28,302 nt of DNA from Latescibacteria bacterium UBA6620 (GTDB taxonomy: Bacteria > Latescibacterota > UBA2968). The notes under the pieces were generated by a model. It made no database searches. It had not been told where the DNA came from and saw nothing but the letters and a program-made list of their open reading frames with translations. Shown here in pieces: positions 16,828-26,153 of the stretch (the stretch's first letter is position 1; the number at the start of each line of letters is the position of its first letter). The DNA lies in NCBI GenBank assembly GCA_002433075.1, contig DJHM01000043.1, positions 42,572 through 70,873 of the forward strand. The letters are read 5' to 3'. The translations under genes were made by a program, and so were the position numbers.

Positions 16828-18601
16828 CCGTTCCCTCCACAGTCCCCCGTGTCACGCGATCCCTGATCTCGTCCCTGGTCGTCAGCGTCAGCACGTCTTC
16901 GGCAAGTGCTGCGGCATCGCTGAAACTGACGCTGCGCACTGCCTGTTTGACGTCGAACAGGGAGGGGGTGCTCATACTGAGCCCGTCGACACCCATCCCG
17001 AGCAGCAGGATCGCGCACGCGGGGTCACCTGCCATCTCGCCGCACACCGTCACCGGGATTCCGTGTCTCTTTCCCGAGTCGACAACCTGTTTGATCAGTC
17101 GAACGATGGATGGATAGTAGGGGTCGAACAGGTAAGCGACCCGATCGTTGCCACGATCGACCGCCAGCGTGTATTGAATCAGATCGTTCGTGCCGATGCT
17201 CAAGAAGTCGACGTGGCGCGCCAGTTCGTCAGCCAGAATCGCAGCCGAAGGCACTTCGATCATGGCCCCTACCGGAATCGACTCGTTGAAGGGCACCTTC
17301 TCCTCTCGAAGATCGGTCTTGGCTTGTGCCAGCACTTCCAGTGCTTGATGCAGCTCTTCGACCGTGGCGATCATCGGGAACATGATCTGCACCTCACCGA
17401 ACGCACTTGCCCGAAGAATCGCCCGGAGCTGCTCCAGAAACATGTCTGGGCGGGAAAGAGAGACGCGAATCGCTCGCCATCCCAGGAAGGGATTCATCTC
17501 CGCTTCCCCAGGCTCGAGGTAGGGCATCTTGTCCCCGCCCAGGTCGAGTGTGCGGATGATCGTCGGGCGCGGAGCCATCCGTTCGGCCAGACCTCGGTAG
17601 ACTTCAGCCTGCTCAGACTCGCTCGGGTCCGAAGACGGACCCAGGAAGAGATATTCGGTCCGGAACAGTCCGACGCCCTCCGCACCATTGTTCAGCCCCG
17701 ACTGAGCTTCGATCGGCAATTCGATGTTGACCATCAGCTGAACCTGACGTCCGTCCTCCGTCTCGGCTGGCAGGTCCCGGAGTCCCGCCAGCCCTTCTCG
17801 CTCGACCTTGCGCTCGCCCGCTTCCTGCTCGTACCGCTCGAGGGTTTCCGCATCGGGATTGATGATCACGAGCCCACGCGTGCCGTCAACGACCGTCATG
17901 TCGCCCGGCTGAAGTGACTCGACCACGTTCCGAACCCCGACGACACACGGAATCTCCAAACCGCGCGCCATTATGGCCGTGTGTGACGTACGTCCCCCCA
18001 CTTCCGACACGATTCCCAGCACGTGATCCGACTGCATGTGGACCATATCAGCGACCTGCATGTCGTGCGCAACCACAATGGCTTTATAATCCAGCTGATC
18101 GAGGAACGACTCTTCCCGGTGGCACAGCTTGCCCATCACGCGCCGTTCCACCTCGTGAAGATCTGATTTCCTCGACCTGAAGTACGGGTCCTGGATCGCA
18201 TCGAAGCGTCGCGCCACATCCCTGACGGTCACCCGGTAGGCGTACTCGGCGTGGTAACGATAGACCTGGATGCGCTCCACCGTAGCGTCGTGAAGGGTCT
18301 GATCCTGCGCCATCATCTGGTGGGCATCCAGAATCCGGGCGTGCTCCTCGCCCAGCTTCTCCTCCACCTGCCCGCGGATCACCTTGAGGTCCTCGCCGAC
18401 TTCCACCACGGCGCGGTCGAATCGCTCCACTTCCTCCTCGATCCTGTCCTGGGAGATCTGGCCGTAGTCGATCCAGAAATCGGCCGTATCCAGGATAAAG
18501 ACCGGGCCGATCGAGACCCCCGGGGAAGCCGGTGTGCCGGTCAGCGTTTCCGAGGGTCTTGCGTGGCCATTGCCGTGTGCGGTTGTGGGATATTCTGCCA
18601 A
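16811..18601 (-). CDS. ptsI: PTS enzyme I (phosphoenolpyruvate-protein phosphotransferase)
   Basis: Enzyme I takes phosphate from phosphoenolpyruvate and passes it to HPr. The 596-residue protein shows the HPr-binding helical region, the swivelling phosphohistidine His207 in GGRTSHTAIMAR, the PEP-binding barrel (GLFRTEYLF, MIEVPSAAI, IGTNDLIQY) and the catalytic cysteine Cys520 in VCGEMAG. It is slightly longer than usual because of an N-terminal extension of about 20 residues before TGTPASPGVSIGP. The start is TTG at 18601, 16 bases after the HPr stop, with GGAAAG close upstream. No EII permease genes lie in the window. Its 3' end holds the ribosome site of the next gene. Confidence 0.95.
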   Translation of the reverse strand: MAEYPTTAHGNGHARPSETLTGTPASPGVSIGPVFILDTADFWIDYGQISQDRIEEEVERFDRAVVEVGEDLKVIRGQVEEKLGEEHARILDAHQMMAQDQTLHDATVERIQVYRYHAEYAYRVTVRDVARRFDAIQDPYFRSRKSDLHEVERRVMGKLCHREESFLDQLDYKAIVVAHDMQVADMVHMQSDHVLGIVSEVGGRTSHTAIMARGLEIPCVVGVRNVVESLQPGDMTVVDGTRGLVIINPDAETLERYEQEAGERKVEREGLAGLRDLPAETEDGRQVQLMVNIELPIEAQSGLNNGAEGVGLFRTEYLFLGPSSDPSESEQAEVYRGLAERMAPRPTIIRTLDLGGDKMPYLEPGEAEMNPFLGWRAIRVSLSRPDMFLEQLRAILRASAFGEVQIMFPMIATVEELHQALEVLAQAKTDLREEKVPFNESIPVGAMIEVPSAAILADELARHVDFLSIGTNDLIQYTLAVDRGNDRVAYLFDPYYPSIVRLIKQVVDSGKRHGIPVTVCGEMAGDPACAILLLGMGVDGLSMSTPSLFDVKQAVRSVSFSDAAALAEDVLTLTTRDEIRDRVTRGTVEGTAAFLN

Positions 18602-18617
18602 GGTCTTTCCGTGGTGT

Positions 18618-18878
18618 TCAGTCGAAGTCGCCGCTAATCATTTCGATCAGCTTTTTGACGGCCGTCTGGTCGTCGGGGCCATCGGCACGTACGGTGATTT
18701 CCGCACCCACTTCGGCCGCGAGCATCATCACTCCCATGATGCTCTTTCCGTTGACCTCCAGACCGTCCTTAATGAAAGTGATTTCCGCCTGGAATTGCGA
18801 TGCCGCCTGAACCAGATAAGCAGCCGGTCGTGCGTGAATACCGAGCCTGTTCTTAACCGTCGTGGCTTGTTCTACCAT
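18618..18878 (-). CDS. ptsH: Phosphocarrier protein HPr
   Basis: The 86-residue protein carries the active-site His15 in GIHARPA, and Ser46 in the GKSIMGVMML context, which is the site recognised by HPr kinase/phosphorylase where that enzyme exists. It relays phosphate from enzyme I, encoded next. I start at ATG 18878 because family numbering then places His15 and Ser46 exactly. The longer upstream reading adds 23 unrelated residues. No good ribosome site precedes this ATG, which is odd for a protein usually made in quantity. The 121 bases upstream hold no gene and no convincing promoter. Confidence 0.93.
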   Translation of the reverse strand: MVEQATTVKNRLGIHARPAAYLVQAASQFQAEITFIKDGLEVNGKSIMGVMMLAAEVGAEITVRADGPDDQTAVKKLIEMISGDFD

Positions 18879-18999
18879 GGGCGGGGACCATCGAGACGTC
18901 GTCGTTGACAGGCCGCATTGTGGAAACGGAACATCTTGTAATGTCATCGGTTAGGGGGAATTCCAAGACCTCTGAATCTATAAGTGGGGGCGATTTCTG

Positions 19000-19887
19000 T
19001 CAAGCTCCTCGGGCCCTCTTCAGGACCGTCTCTTCGTCGAACACATGCCCACAACCTCCTATTTCACAGCAGGTTATGGAAGCTACCGCGGAACCAAAGA
19101 GGACACTCTCACGAATGCCCGCCTCTGTCAGGACCCCGTGTATCAGTCCCGCCCGGAAGGCATCGCCGGCCCCGGTCGTATCGATGGCTTCCACATCGAA
19201 CGCGGGAACGTCGAATCTTTCTTCTGGAGTGTAGACCACGCAGCCATCGGCCCCCTTCGTCAGGATGAAGAGGCCTACACCTGACGAAAGAAGTCCCGCG
19301 GCGACCCGATCCGGATCGACCCGTTCGTGTCGGCGAGCAAAACCGCTCGAGTTGATCACGATATCGGCGAATCCACCGAGCGGGTGGCCTTCGGACAGTT
19401 CGATACTCACCACCGTCAGACCCCGAGCACGCGCCAATTCGGCAGCTTCCACTGCCCTTTCTCCGAGGAACGGGTCCACAGACAGAACCTGGGCGCCATC
19501 CAGATCCTTCTCGGTCAGAGCGGAGGCTGTCAAATCGGGGAAGGCGCCCAGAATCGTCCTGGCGCCGTCGGGATCCGAAAGAATCACCGCGTGCCCCGTG
19601 ATCCGGTCTGGTTCCGATTCGAGACAGGCCAAATCGAGCCCACGGACCGTTTCGAGTTCCGTACGCAGAAACCGGCCAGCCGGGTCCTCGCCGATCCGGT
19701 TTCCGGCAAGTCGAACACGGTGCCCGAGACCACACAGCGAAACTGCCGTATTCGCCGCCTCGCCCCCCACGCATTCCGTCTCTTCGAGGACACGGGCGTG
19801 TCCGTCCCTTTCGGGAAATCGGGAAACACGGATCAGGCGATCGACACCGATCACCCCATAGCACACGATGGCAGGCTGGTCGTTCAT
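19000..19887 (-). CDS. PfkB/ribokinase-family carbohydrate kinase
   Basis: This 295-residue kinase has GGEAANTAVSLCGLG near residue 42, the first PfkB signature (normally G-G-x-x-x-N-x-A), and DTTGAGDAF near residue 235, which contains the catalytic aspartate and anion hole. Such kinases phosphorylate sugars or nucleosides with ATP in the cytoplasm. The substrate cannot be named. It sits between a prenyl-glyceryl phosphate synthase gene and the HPr gene in one direction. That placement is compatible with control by, or supply to, carbohydrate metabolism, but does not prove either. ATG 19887 lacks a clear ribosome site, and a strong hairpin lies 15 bases upstream. Confidence 0.85.
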   Translation of the reverse strand: MNDQPAIVCYGVIGVDRLIRVSRFPERDGHARVLEETECVGGEAANTAVSLCGLGHRVRLAGNRIGEDPAGRFLRTELETVRGLDLACLESEPDRITGHAVILSDPDGARTILGAFPDLTASALTEKDLDGAQVLSVDPFLGERAVEAAELARARGLTVVSIELSEGHPLGGFADIVINSSGFARRHERVDPDRVAAGLLSSGVGLFILTKGADGCVVYTPEERFDVPAFDVEAIDTTGAGDAFRAGLIHGVLTEAGIRESVLFGSAVASITCCEIGGCGHVFDEETVLKRARGA

Positions 19888-19901
19888 TCACTGAACGGCA
19901 A

Positions 19902-19932
19902 AGGGCCGTACGGCGACGACGCCGACGGCCCT
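19902..19932 (-). terminator. Strong stem-loop between the GGGP-synthase-like and PfkB genes
   Basis: An outer 8-bp stem (AGGGCCGT with ACGGCCCT), one bulged base, then an inner 5-bp stem (CGGCG with CGCCG) closed by a tetraloop form a compact hairpin. On the minus strand only TTGCCGTT follows, so termination would be weak. It may stabilise or attenuate the transcript between the two genes. Confidence 0.45.
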
Positions 19933-19952
19933 GCCAGGGTTCTTCGACTTTC

Positions 19953-20702
19953 TCAGGATTGCGTATGAATTGCGCGAGCGAAGGCCTCAATGCGGGAAGC
20001 ATCTGCACCGCCTTCGAATGCGGTTCCGATCACCACGAAATCAGCACCCGCCTCGACTCTCGCCCTCGCGTCCTCGGGCTGGCGGATTCCCCCCCCCACG
20101 ATCACCGGGATCGACACATAGTCCTTCACAGCTCTAATCATTTCTACCGGAACCATCCGGTCCGCCCCGCTCCCTGCATCCAGGTAGACACACGCCATAC
20201 CCAGATACTCCGCCGCCAACGCGTGGGCCATGGCGATCTCCGGTTTTCGTCTGGGGATGGGTTTAGTGTCACTCACATACTCCACAGTCGTTTGGACCCC
20301 CGACTCAACGAGCACGTAGCCGGTCGAGATCGGTTCGATTCCGTGAGCCCGGATTGCGGGTGCCGCCTTCACGTGCTGCCCGATCAACAGAGCGGGGTTC
20401 CGACCGCTGATCATCGACAGAAACAAAATCGCATCCGCCGCAGCCGAAATCTGCGTTGTGTCCCCCGGGAAAATCACGAGTGGAACGTCGGGCACCGCCC
20501 GCTTGACCGCTCGAATCATACCCTCGAAGTTCGTGGAAATCAGAAAGCTGCCCCCGAACAGCAAGGCATCGACCCCTTCCGCCACACAGATCTCAGCCCG
20601 CCGGACGATGTCTTCCTTGTCCTGACGGTCTGGATCGAGCAGCGCAAGGAAGCCCGCTCCGCGCTCGTCCCGCACGCGCTGGAGTCGTTCAAAGGTCGTC
20701 AT
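19953..20702 (-). CDS. Geranylgeranylglyceryl phosphate synthase family protein (bacterial group II)
   Basis: The TIM-barrel protein matches the GGGPS/PcrB family throughout: FLALLDPDRQ, DALLFGGSF, VIFPGDTTQIS, LFLSMISGRNP, GIEPISTGYVLVE, KPIPRRKPEIA, LGMACVYLDAGSGA and IPVIVGGGIR. The GNP-type start, SGRNP and GGGIR stretches bind the phosphate of sn-glycerol-1-phosphate. Archaeal members attach a geranylgeranyl chain to glycerol-1-phosphate, the first step of ether-lipid synthesis. Bacterial PcrB uses heptaprenyl diphosphate, while other bacterial relatives use geranylgeranyl diphosphate. The acceptor chain length here is not readable. I use ATG 20702, two bases after the alaS stop; TTG 20708 would give a 4-bp overlap and is equally possible. 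Translation is coupled to alaS either way. Confidence 0.88.
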   Translation of the reverse strand: MTTFERLQRVRDERGAGFLALLDPDRQDKEDIVRRAEICVAEGVDALLFGGSFLISTNFEGMIRAVKRAVPDVPLVIFPGDTTQISAAADAILFLSMISGRNPALLIGQHVKAAPAIRAHGIEPISTGYVLVESGVQTTVEYVSDTKPIPRRKPEIAMAHALAAEYLGMACVYLDAGSGADRMVPVEMIRAVKDYVSIPVIVGGGIRQPEDARARVEAGADFVVIGTAFEGGADASRIEAFARAIHTQS

Positions 20703-20704
20703 AC

Positions 20705-23377
20705 TCAACCGACTGCCCCCAACTTCTCCCGCACGATGTCGGGCACCTTCGACAGAGCCTCAGGTATTCGATCCGGGTCCTTGCCCCCGGCCTGAGCGAG
20801 ATGGGGCTTGCCTCCACCGCCCCCCTCGACGTAGCGTGCAACCTCCTTGACGATCTCCCCGGCGTGGAAACCGCGGCCGACCATGTCGTCCGTCACAACT
20901 GTAATGAGGGAAGCTTTGCCGTTCAGCGCTGCGCCGATGACCCCGACGCCCGTCGCCTTCAGGGCGTCGCGGAGCTGATCGCCCGCGCTGCGAAACGCAT
21001 CCATGTCCGCAGCCGCGATCGTCCCTGTCGCCACCCGCACGCCGCCGACCTCGACGGCCCCCGTAACAAGATCCCCCATGGCGTCGCCCGCGCTGTCGCG
21101 ACGCAAGGCTTGAAGCTCGCGTTCGTATTCCCGGTTCTGCTCTAGAAGTTGAGCGAGTCTTTCCGATAATCGTGCCCGATCGACTCCAAGCGCGTCCTCG
21201 ATTTCAGTCAGGAGGTCTCGGTCAGCCCGAGTCGCGTCTTCAGCGCCGCGGCCGCTGATGGCTTCGATTCGACGCACCCCTGCCGCGCTTGCCGTTTCGG
21301 CTGTAAATCGGAAGGAACCGATCTGTCCCGTCGACGATGTGTGCGTCCCCCCGCACAGTTCGAGGCTGAACTCTCCGACCTGAACCACGCGAACCGTATC
21401 CCCGTATTTCTCGGAGAACAGCATCATGGCACCACGCTCGCGCGCCTTCTCGTAGCTCGCTTGGGACACGTCAACCGCGATGTCCTCACGGATCACGGCG
21501 TTCACGCGATGCTCGATGGCGGCCAGCTCTTCATCGGTCACCGGTGAGAAGTGTGCAAAATCGAACCGGAGTCGATCCGGGCTGACATAGGATCCCGCCT
21601 GGTGAACGTGCATACCCAGGGTCTCCCGCAACCCGGCGTGAATCAGGTGGGTCAGCGTGTGATTCCGCGCCGTATCCATTCTTCTCGCAACATCGACCTC
21701 GGCCCTGACTTCCGCCGATTCGAGCGACTCGACATTCCCCTCAGCCAGCCGACCCTCGTGCACGATCGCTTCGCCTTGCTTGTAGGTGTTCTCCACGATG
21801 AAACGAAGGCCGTCCGCCGTGAGAACGCCCTGGTCTCCCACCTGACCGCCCGATTCGGCGTAGAACGGCGTCCGGGAGAGGTAGACTCGCTGGGCATCCC
21901 CATCATCCACCACAGCAACCACTCGAGCTTCCGATGTCAGAGAACCGTACCCCACAAATTCTGAATGCTCGTCTGGCAGGAAGCCCTCTTCGACGGCTTC
22001 CTGGCTCCCACCCGCACGCCGAGTAGCTTCGCGGGACCGGTCCTTCTGGGCTTCCATCTCCCGCTCGAACCCGACCAGGTCCACGGTCAGGCCCTTTTCG
22101 CTCGCCATCAGTTCAGTCAGATCGATCGGAAAGCCGTAGGTATCGTAAAGTCGGAACGCATCTTCGCCGGAGATGGCACCACGCGCGCTAACTTCCTCGA
22201 AGATTTCCAGACCTCGATCGAGGGTCTTGTTGAAGCCTTCCTCCTCGGCTCGGATGACCCGCTGAATATGGTCCGCCTTCTCGACAATCTCGGGAAAGGA
22301 CTCGCCCATCGTCTCGACGACCGCCGACACCAGGTCGTGCATGAAGGGATCCTTCACATCGAGGGTCCGACCAAACCGGGCCGCACGACGCAGAATGCGC
22401 CGTAGGACATACCCCCGGCCTTCGTTCGAAGGCACTGCCCCGTCTGCGATGCTGAAGGTCAAGGCACGGATGTGGTCCGAGATGACCTGAATCGCGACAC
22501 GATGATCTTCCGTGTAAGGCTTTCGAGTGCGTTCGCTCACCGCCGAGATGATTGGCAGAAACAGGTCCGTCTCGTAATTCGACTTTACGCCCTGAAGAAT
22601 CTGGCAGATGCGCTCGAACCCCATGCCCGTATCGACGTGTTTTTCCGGCAACACGTTGAGTTCGCCCGAGTCGGATCGATTGTACTGGATGAACACAAGA
22701 TTCCAGACTTCGACATAATCCGGACCGTCGAGATCGGGCTCGGCATCCTGCGAAGCCGGATCCGCTCCTGTGTAGTAATGAATCTCTGAGCACGGCCCGC
22801 ACGGCCCCACCTCGCCCATCTCCCAGAAATTGTCGTATTTCCCCAGGTGCAACACACGTCCCTTGCCGATATCCGTGACTTCATACCAGAGACTTTCGGC
22901 TTCCGTATCCGCCTCGAGCCCATCCGCCTCGTCTCCCCCGAACACCGTCGCCCACAGACGATCCTTGGGCAGTCCCCACACCTCCGTCAACAGTTCCCAG
23001 CCCCACTCGATGGCCTCGCGTTTGTAGTAGTCGCCGAAAGACCAGTTCCCGAGCATTTCGAAGAAGGTGTGGTGCGACGGGCTGTGGCCGACCTCCTCAA
23101 GATCGTTGTGCTTCCCGCTCACGCGAATACACTTCTGCGAATCGGCCGCTCGCGTGTAGGGACGGCGCCCGGTTCCCAGGAATACGTCCTTGAACTGGTT
23201 CATTCCGGCGTTCGTGAACAGAAGGGTCGGGTCTTCCAGGGGAACTACCGGCGAACTCGGTACGATCTCGTGCGCCTTCCCCCGAAAGAACGCCAGGAAG
23301 TCCTCTCGAACCTTGTCCGCACGAATATCTGATCGAGCTGCGGAGGCAGTCGGAGGGTATTGTGGGGTATCGCTCAT
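20705..23377 (-). CDS. alaS: Alanine--tRNA ligase
   Basis: The 890-residue enzyme charges tRNA-Ala and hydrolyses mischarged Ser/Gly-tRNA. The catalytic domain opens with FFRGKAHEIVPSSPVVP and LLFTNAGMNQFK and includes EVGHSPSHHTFFEMLGNWSFGDYYK. The editing domain has the zinc-type motifs HTLTH and CGGTHTSSTGQIG. The C-Ala domain ends GGGGGKPHLAQAGGKDP. I use ATG 23377; GTG 23425, inside the end of recX, would add 16 residues not seen in the family. No Shine-Dalgarno is visible before the ATG. It follows recX by 22 bases and is followed within two bases by the GGGP-synthase-like gene. Confidence 0.96.
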   Translation of the reverse strand: MSDTPQYPPTASAARSDIRADKVREDFLAFFRGKAHEIVPSSPVVPLEDPTLLFTNAGMNQFKDVFLGTGRRPYTRAADSQKCIRVSGKHNDLEEVGHSPSHHTFFEMLGNWSFGDYYKREAIEWGWELLTEVWGLPKDRLWATVFGGDEADGLEADTEAESLWYEVTDIGKGRVLHLGKYDNFWEMGEVGPCGPCSEIHYYTGADPASQDAEPDLDGPDYVEVWNLVFIQYNRSDSGELNVLPEKHVDTGMGFERICQILQGVKSNYETDLFLPIISAVSERTRKPYTEDHRVAIQVISDHIRALTFSIADGAVPSNEGRGYVLRRILRRAARFGRTLDVKDPFMHDLVSAVVETMGESFPEIVEKADHIQRVIRAEEEGFNKTLDRGLEIFEEVSARGAISGEDAFRLYDTYGFPIDLTELMASEKGLTVDLVGFEREMEAQKDRSREATRRAGGSQEAVEEGFLPDEHSEFVGYGSLTSEARVVAVVDDGDAQRVYLSRTPFYAESGGQVGDQGVLTADGLRFIVENTYKQGEAIVHEGRLAEGNVESLESAEVRAEVDVARRMDTARNHTLTHLIHAGLRETLGMHVHQAGSYVSPDRLRFDFAHFSPVTDEELAAIEHRVNAVIREDIAVDVSQASYEKARERGAMMLFSEKYGDTVRVVQVGEFSLELCGGTHTSSTGQIGSFRFTAETASAAGVRRIEAISGRGAEDATRADRDLLTEIEDALGVDRARLSERLAQLLEQNREYERELQALRRDSAGDAMGDLVTGAVEVGGVRVATGTIAAADMDAFRSAGDQLRDALKATGVGVIGAALNGKASLITVVTDDMVGRGFHAGEIVKEVARYVEGGGGGKPHLAQAGGKDPDRIPEALSKVPDIVREKLGAVG

Positions 23378-23399
23378 GCGTGGTTTTAAATTGGGAGGT

Positions 23400-23929
23400 T
23401 TAATCGAGGTTGGTAGTGTCGCCACTCATTTCATCGAGGGCTCGGAATGCCGCCGACCGCGCTACATCGGACGGAAAACCGCGCCGGCCCAGGAAACCAT
23501 ACATCCGGTTCAGGGCTTTGGCACGTTCCACGTGAAGATAACGAGAACGTCGTCCGCACAAAAGACGAAAGGCAACAGCTTCGAGGTCGACGTCCTTGAA
23601 GGCCTCCTCCAGAGCCGCCTCAATCAGGTCCGGTTCGACGCCTCGGCGGCGGAGGTCCCGCCTGAGGGCCGCGTGCCCCGAAGGGCGGAGACGCATGCGA
23701 TCCTGAATGAACCGAGCGGCGAAATCCGCATCATCAATCAGGCCCACCCTCTCGAGCGAAGCTGCCGCTTCATCCACGACGGACTGAGCGAACCCTCGAC
23801 CGATCAACTTGCCCACGATTTCCGACCGGGTATAGGCACGGCGTTCCAGGAGCTGGAACGCCGTCTTCTTCGCCTTTTCGATGTCAGGATCGAGGTCGAA
23901 GAGCCCCGATTCCGTCCTTTCGGTATCGA

Positions 23930-23933
<4 letters not shown>
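23400..23933 (-). CDS. recX: RecX regulator of RecA, CTG start
   Basis: RecX binds RecA filaments and limits their activity. The frame contains AFQLLERRAYTRSEI, IGRGF, VGLIDDADFAARFIQDR, GHAALRRDLRRRGV and a C-terminal repeat with LCGRRSRYL, matching the three-helix repeats of the family. The first usual start codon, GTG 23816, would remove the whole first repeat. No ATG, GTG or TTG occurs upstream in frame over at least 100 bases. CTG at 23931-23933 overlaps the recA stop as CTGA and follows GGAG by five bases, so I use it. The product is then 177 residues, a normal RecX length. The recA-recX order is classical and supports translational coupling. Confidence 0.85.
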
Positions 23934-25009
<1,076 letters not shown>

Positions 25010-25015
25010 CTCAAA

Positions 25016-25043
25016 TCCCCTTACAGATATCCCCTTACAGATA
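25016..25043 (-). repeat. Perfect 14-bp tandem duplication containing the recA ribosome site
   Basis: TATCTGTAAGGGGA (minus strand) occurs twice in direct succession, at 25030-25043 and 25016-25029. Each copy contains AAGGGG. Only the copy next to the gene is at the right distance from the recA ATG (25009). The second is an extra ribosome-binding-like site 14 bases upstream. Confidence 0.8.
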
Positions 25044-25118
25044 CTGAATTCTGCGTTTTCGGATCACGGCGCAGTCCGAGTATTTAGATAGCTGTGCCGT
25101 ACGTGAGCGACGAACCTG

Positions 25119-25147
25119 AATATAGTGCACATATGTATAGGCGTCAA
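25119..25147 (-). promoter_or_regulatory. Strong sigma-70-type promoter for recA
   Basis: On the minus strand TTGACG (25147-25142) and TATATT (25124-25119) are separated by exactly 17 bases. That is five of six matches to each consensus hexamer with ideal spacing. The -35 box overlaps the thpR stop codon. The predicted start near 25112 leaves a leader of about 100 nt before recA. This would give recA and its followers a transcript independent of the dnaX-to-thpR unit. Confidence 0.75.
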
Positions 25148-25692
25148 GCACCGGCGAGCGAAATCGCCTCGATCGGCGTGTAGACGGCCCCAGCGGGTTG
25201 AATGCGGCTCTGGATGAGGGAAACCACCGATCCTTCGAATCCCACTTCGGAAACAGGGATGTCCGGAATCTGAACCGGCGATTTCCGCGCTCGCCCCACC
25301 GTCAGGTGAGGACGGAAGTCTCTGGTCTCCCGGCTGAATCCCTGTTCTTCCATCTGTGTCTCGACCGTGGGCTGGAGTCGATTCAGCGGGTCCAGATACC
25401 CATCGAGACCGACCCAGATCACCCGTGCGCGATCTCTCCTCGGAAACCCACCGAGAGAGGTCAGCCGAAGCCGCACCGCCTGACTGTTTTCAATTGCACT
25501 CAGAACGGATGCCACGCTCGTTAACCGGGATCGATCCACATCCCCCAGAAACTTGAGCGTCAGATGAACATTCTCGGGGCGCACCCATCGAACACCGTCC
25601 ACTACCCGCTTGAGTCCGTCCACCGTCTCGCCGAGCGCCGTCCGAACCGAATCGGAAACGTCCAGCGCAACGAAGCACCTCACGGGGTCCAT
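25144..25692 (-). CDS. thpR: RNA 2',3'-cyclic phosphodiesterase (2'-5' RNA ligase family)
   Basis: The 182-residue protein has the two H-x-T-x motifs of the 2H phosphoesterase family, HLTL at 43-46 and HLTV at 129-132, and begins RCFVALDVSD as family members do. It opens 2',3'-cyclic phosphates on RNA ends. The physiological role in bacteria is unsettled. Its ATG overlaps the pgpA stop by one base (TGATG). In many bacteria the order is pgsA-pgpA-cinA-thpR-recA; here cinA is absent and the other genes remain. Confidence 0.9.
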   Translation of the reverse strand: MDPVRCFVALDVSDSVRTALGETVDGLKRVVDGVRWVRPENVHLTLKFLGDVDRSRLTSVASVLSAIENSQAVRLRLTSLGGFPRRDRARVIWVGLDGYLDPLNRLQPTVETQMEEQGFSRETRDFRPHLTVGRARKSPVQIPDIPVSEVGFEGSVVSLIQSRIQPAGAVYTPIEAISLAGA

Positions 25693-26153
25693 CAGGCCGG
25701 CTCCGAGCTCCCCATTACGGACAGCCCAAGGCGAATCAGCAGATTCGCATAGACCGCGGCCACCACATCATCCAGCACGACCCCCCATCCACCGGGTAAA
25801 TCCTCGGCCTGTCGTGCGGGCGGCGGCTTGGCGATGTCCAAACCTCGGAACAGAAAAAAAGCAACGATTCCCAGGAGGAGCGATTGAGGGAGAAAGGCCG
25901 TGGTCACGAAGAAACCGACAATTTCATCGATCACGACCTGGGGAGGATCGTGGCCCCACTCTTGTTCACCCTTGTAGGACAGGTAAACGGCCACCAGGAA
26001 CAGAATGACCAGAAGTGCGATCCACGACGTGGGGGAAAGCGGAGGGAGAAAGGCGTAAACGAGAAGGGCGACGGCGGAGCCGCACGTTCCCGACGCGAAA
26101 ACCGAATAGCCAGAGAAGAATCCGGTGACCAGCAGACGTTCTACAAGATTCAA
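25692..26153 (-). CDS. pgpA: Phosphatidylglycerophosphatase A
   Basis: The 153-residue membrane protein removes phosphate from phosphatidylglycerol phosphate, the step after PgsA, encoded just upstream. It shows TGFFSGYSVFASGTCGS at the start, VIDEIVGFFVT in the middle and PPPARQAEDLPGGWGVVLDDVVA near the end, matching the family's acidic catalytic motifs, with about four hydrophobic segments. The open frame extends much further upstream, but that part is arginine/glycine-rich shadow of pgsA. I therefore start at TTG 26153, which overlaps the pgsA stop as TTGA and gives a normal length. Confidence 0.88.
   Translation of the reverse strand: MNLVERLLVTGFFSGYSVFASGTCGSAVALLVYAFLPPLSPTSWIALLVILFLVAVYLSYKGEQEWGHDPPQVVIDEIVGFFVTTAFLPQSLLLGIVAFFLFRGLDIAKPPPARQAEDLPGGWGVVLDDVVAAVYANLLIRLGLSVMGSSEPA

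Noticed and set aside
15790..17917. Long plus-strand frames (338 and 411 codons) opposite the nucleotidyltransferase and ptsI
   Set aside because: They are antisense shadows with histidine/arginine-rich composition and no recognisable motif.
25044..25141. LexA/SOS box in the recA leader
   Set aside because: I looked for CTGT-N8-ACAG and GAAC-N4-GTTC type dyads and found none; the ACATATGT palindrome in the promoter spacer is too short to call.
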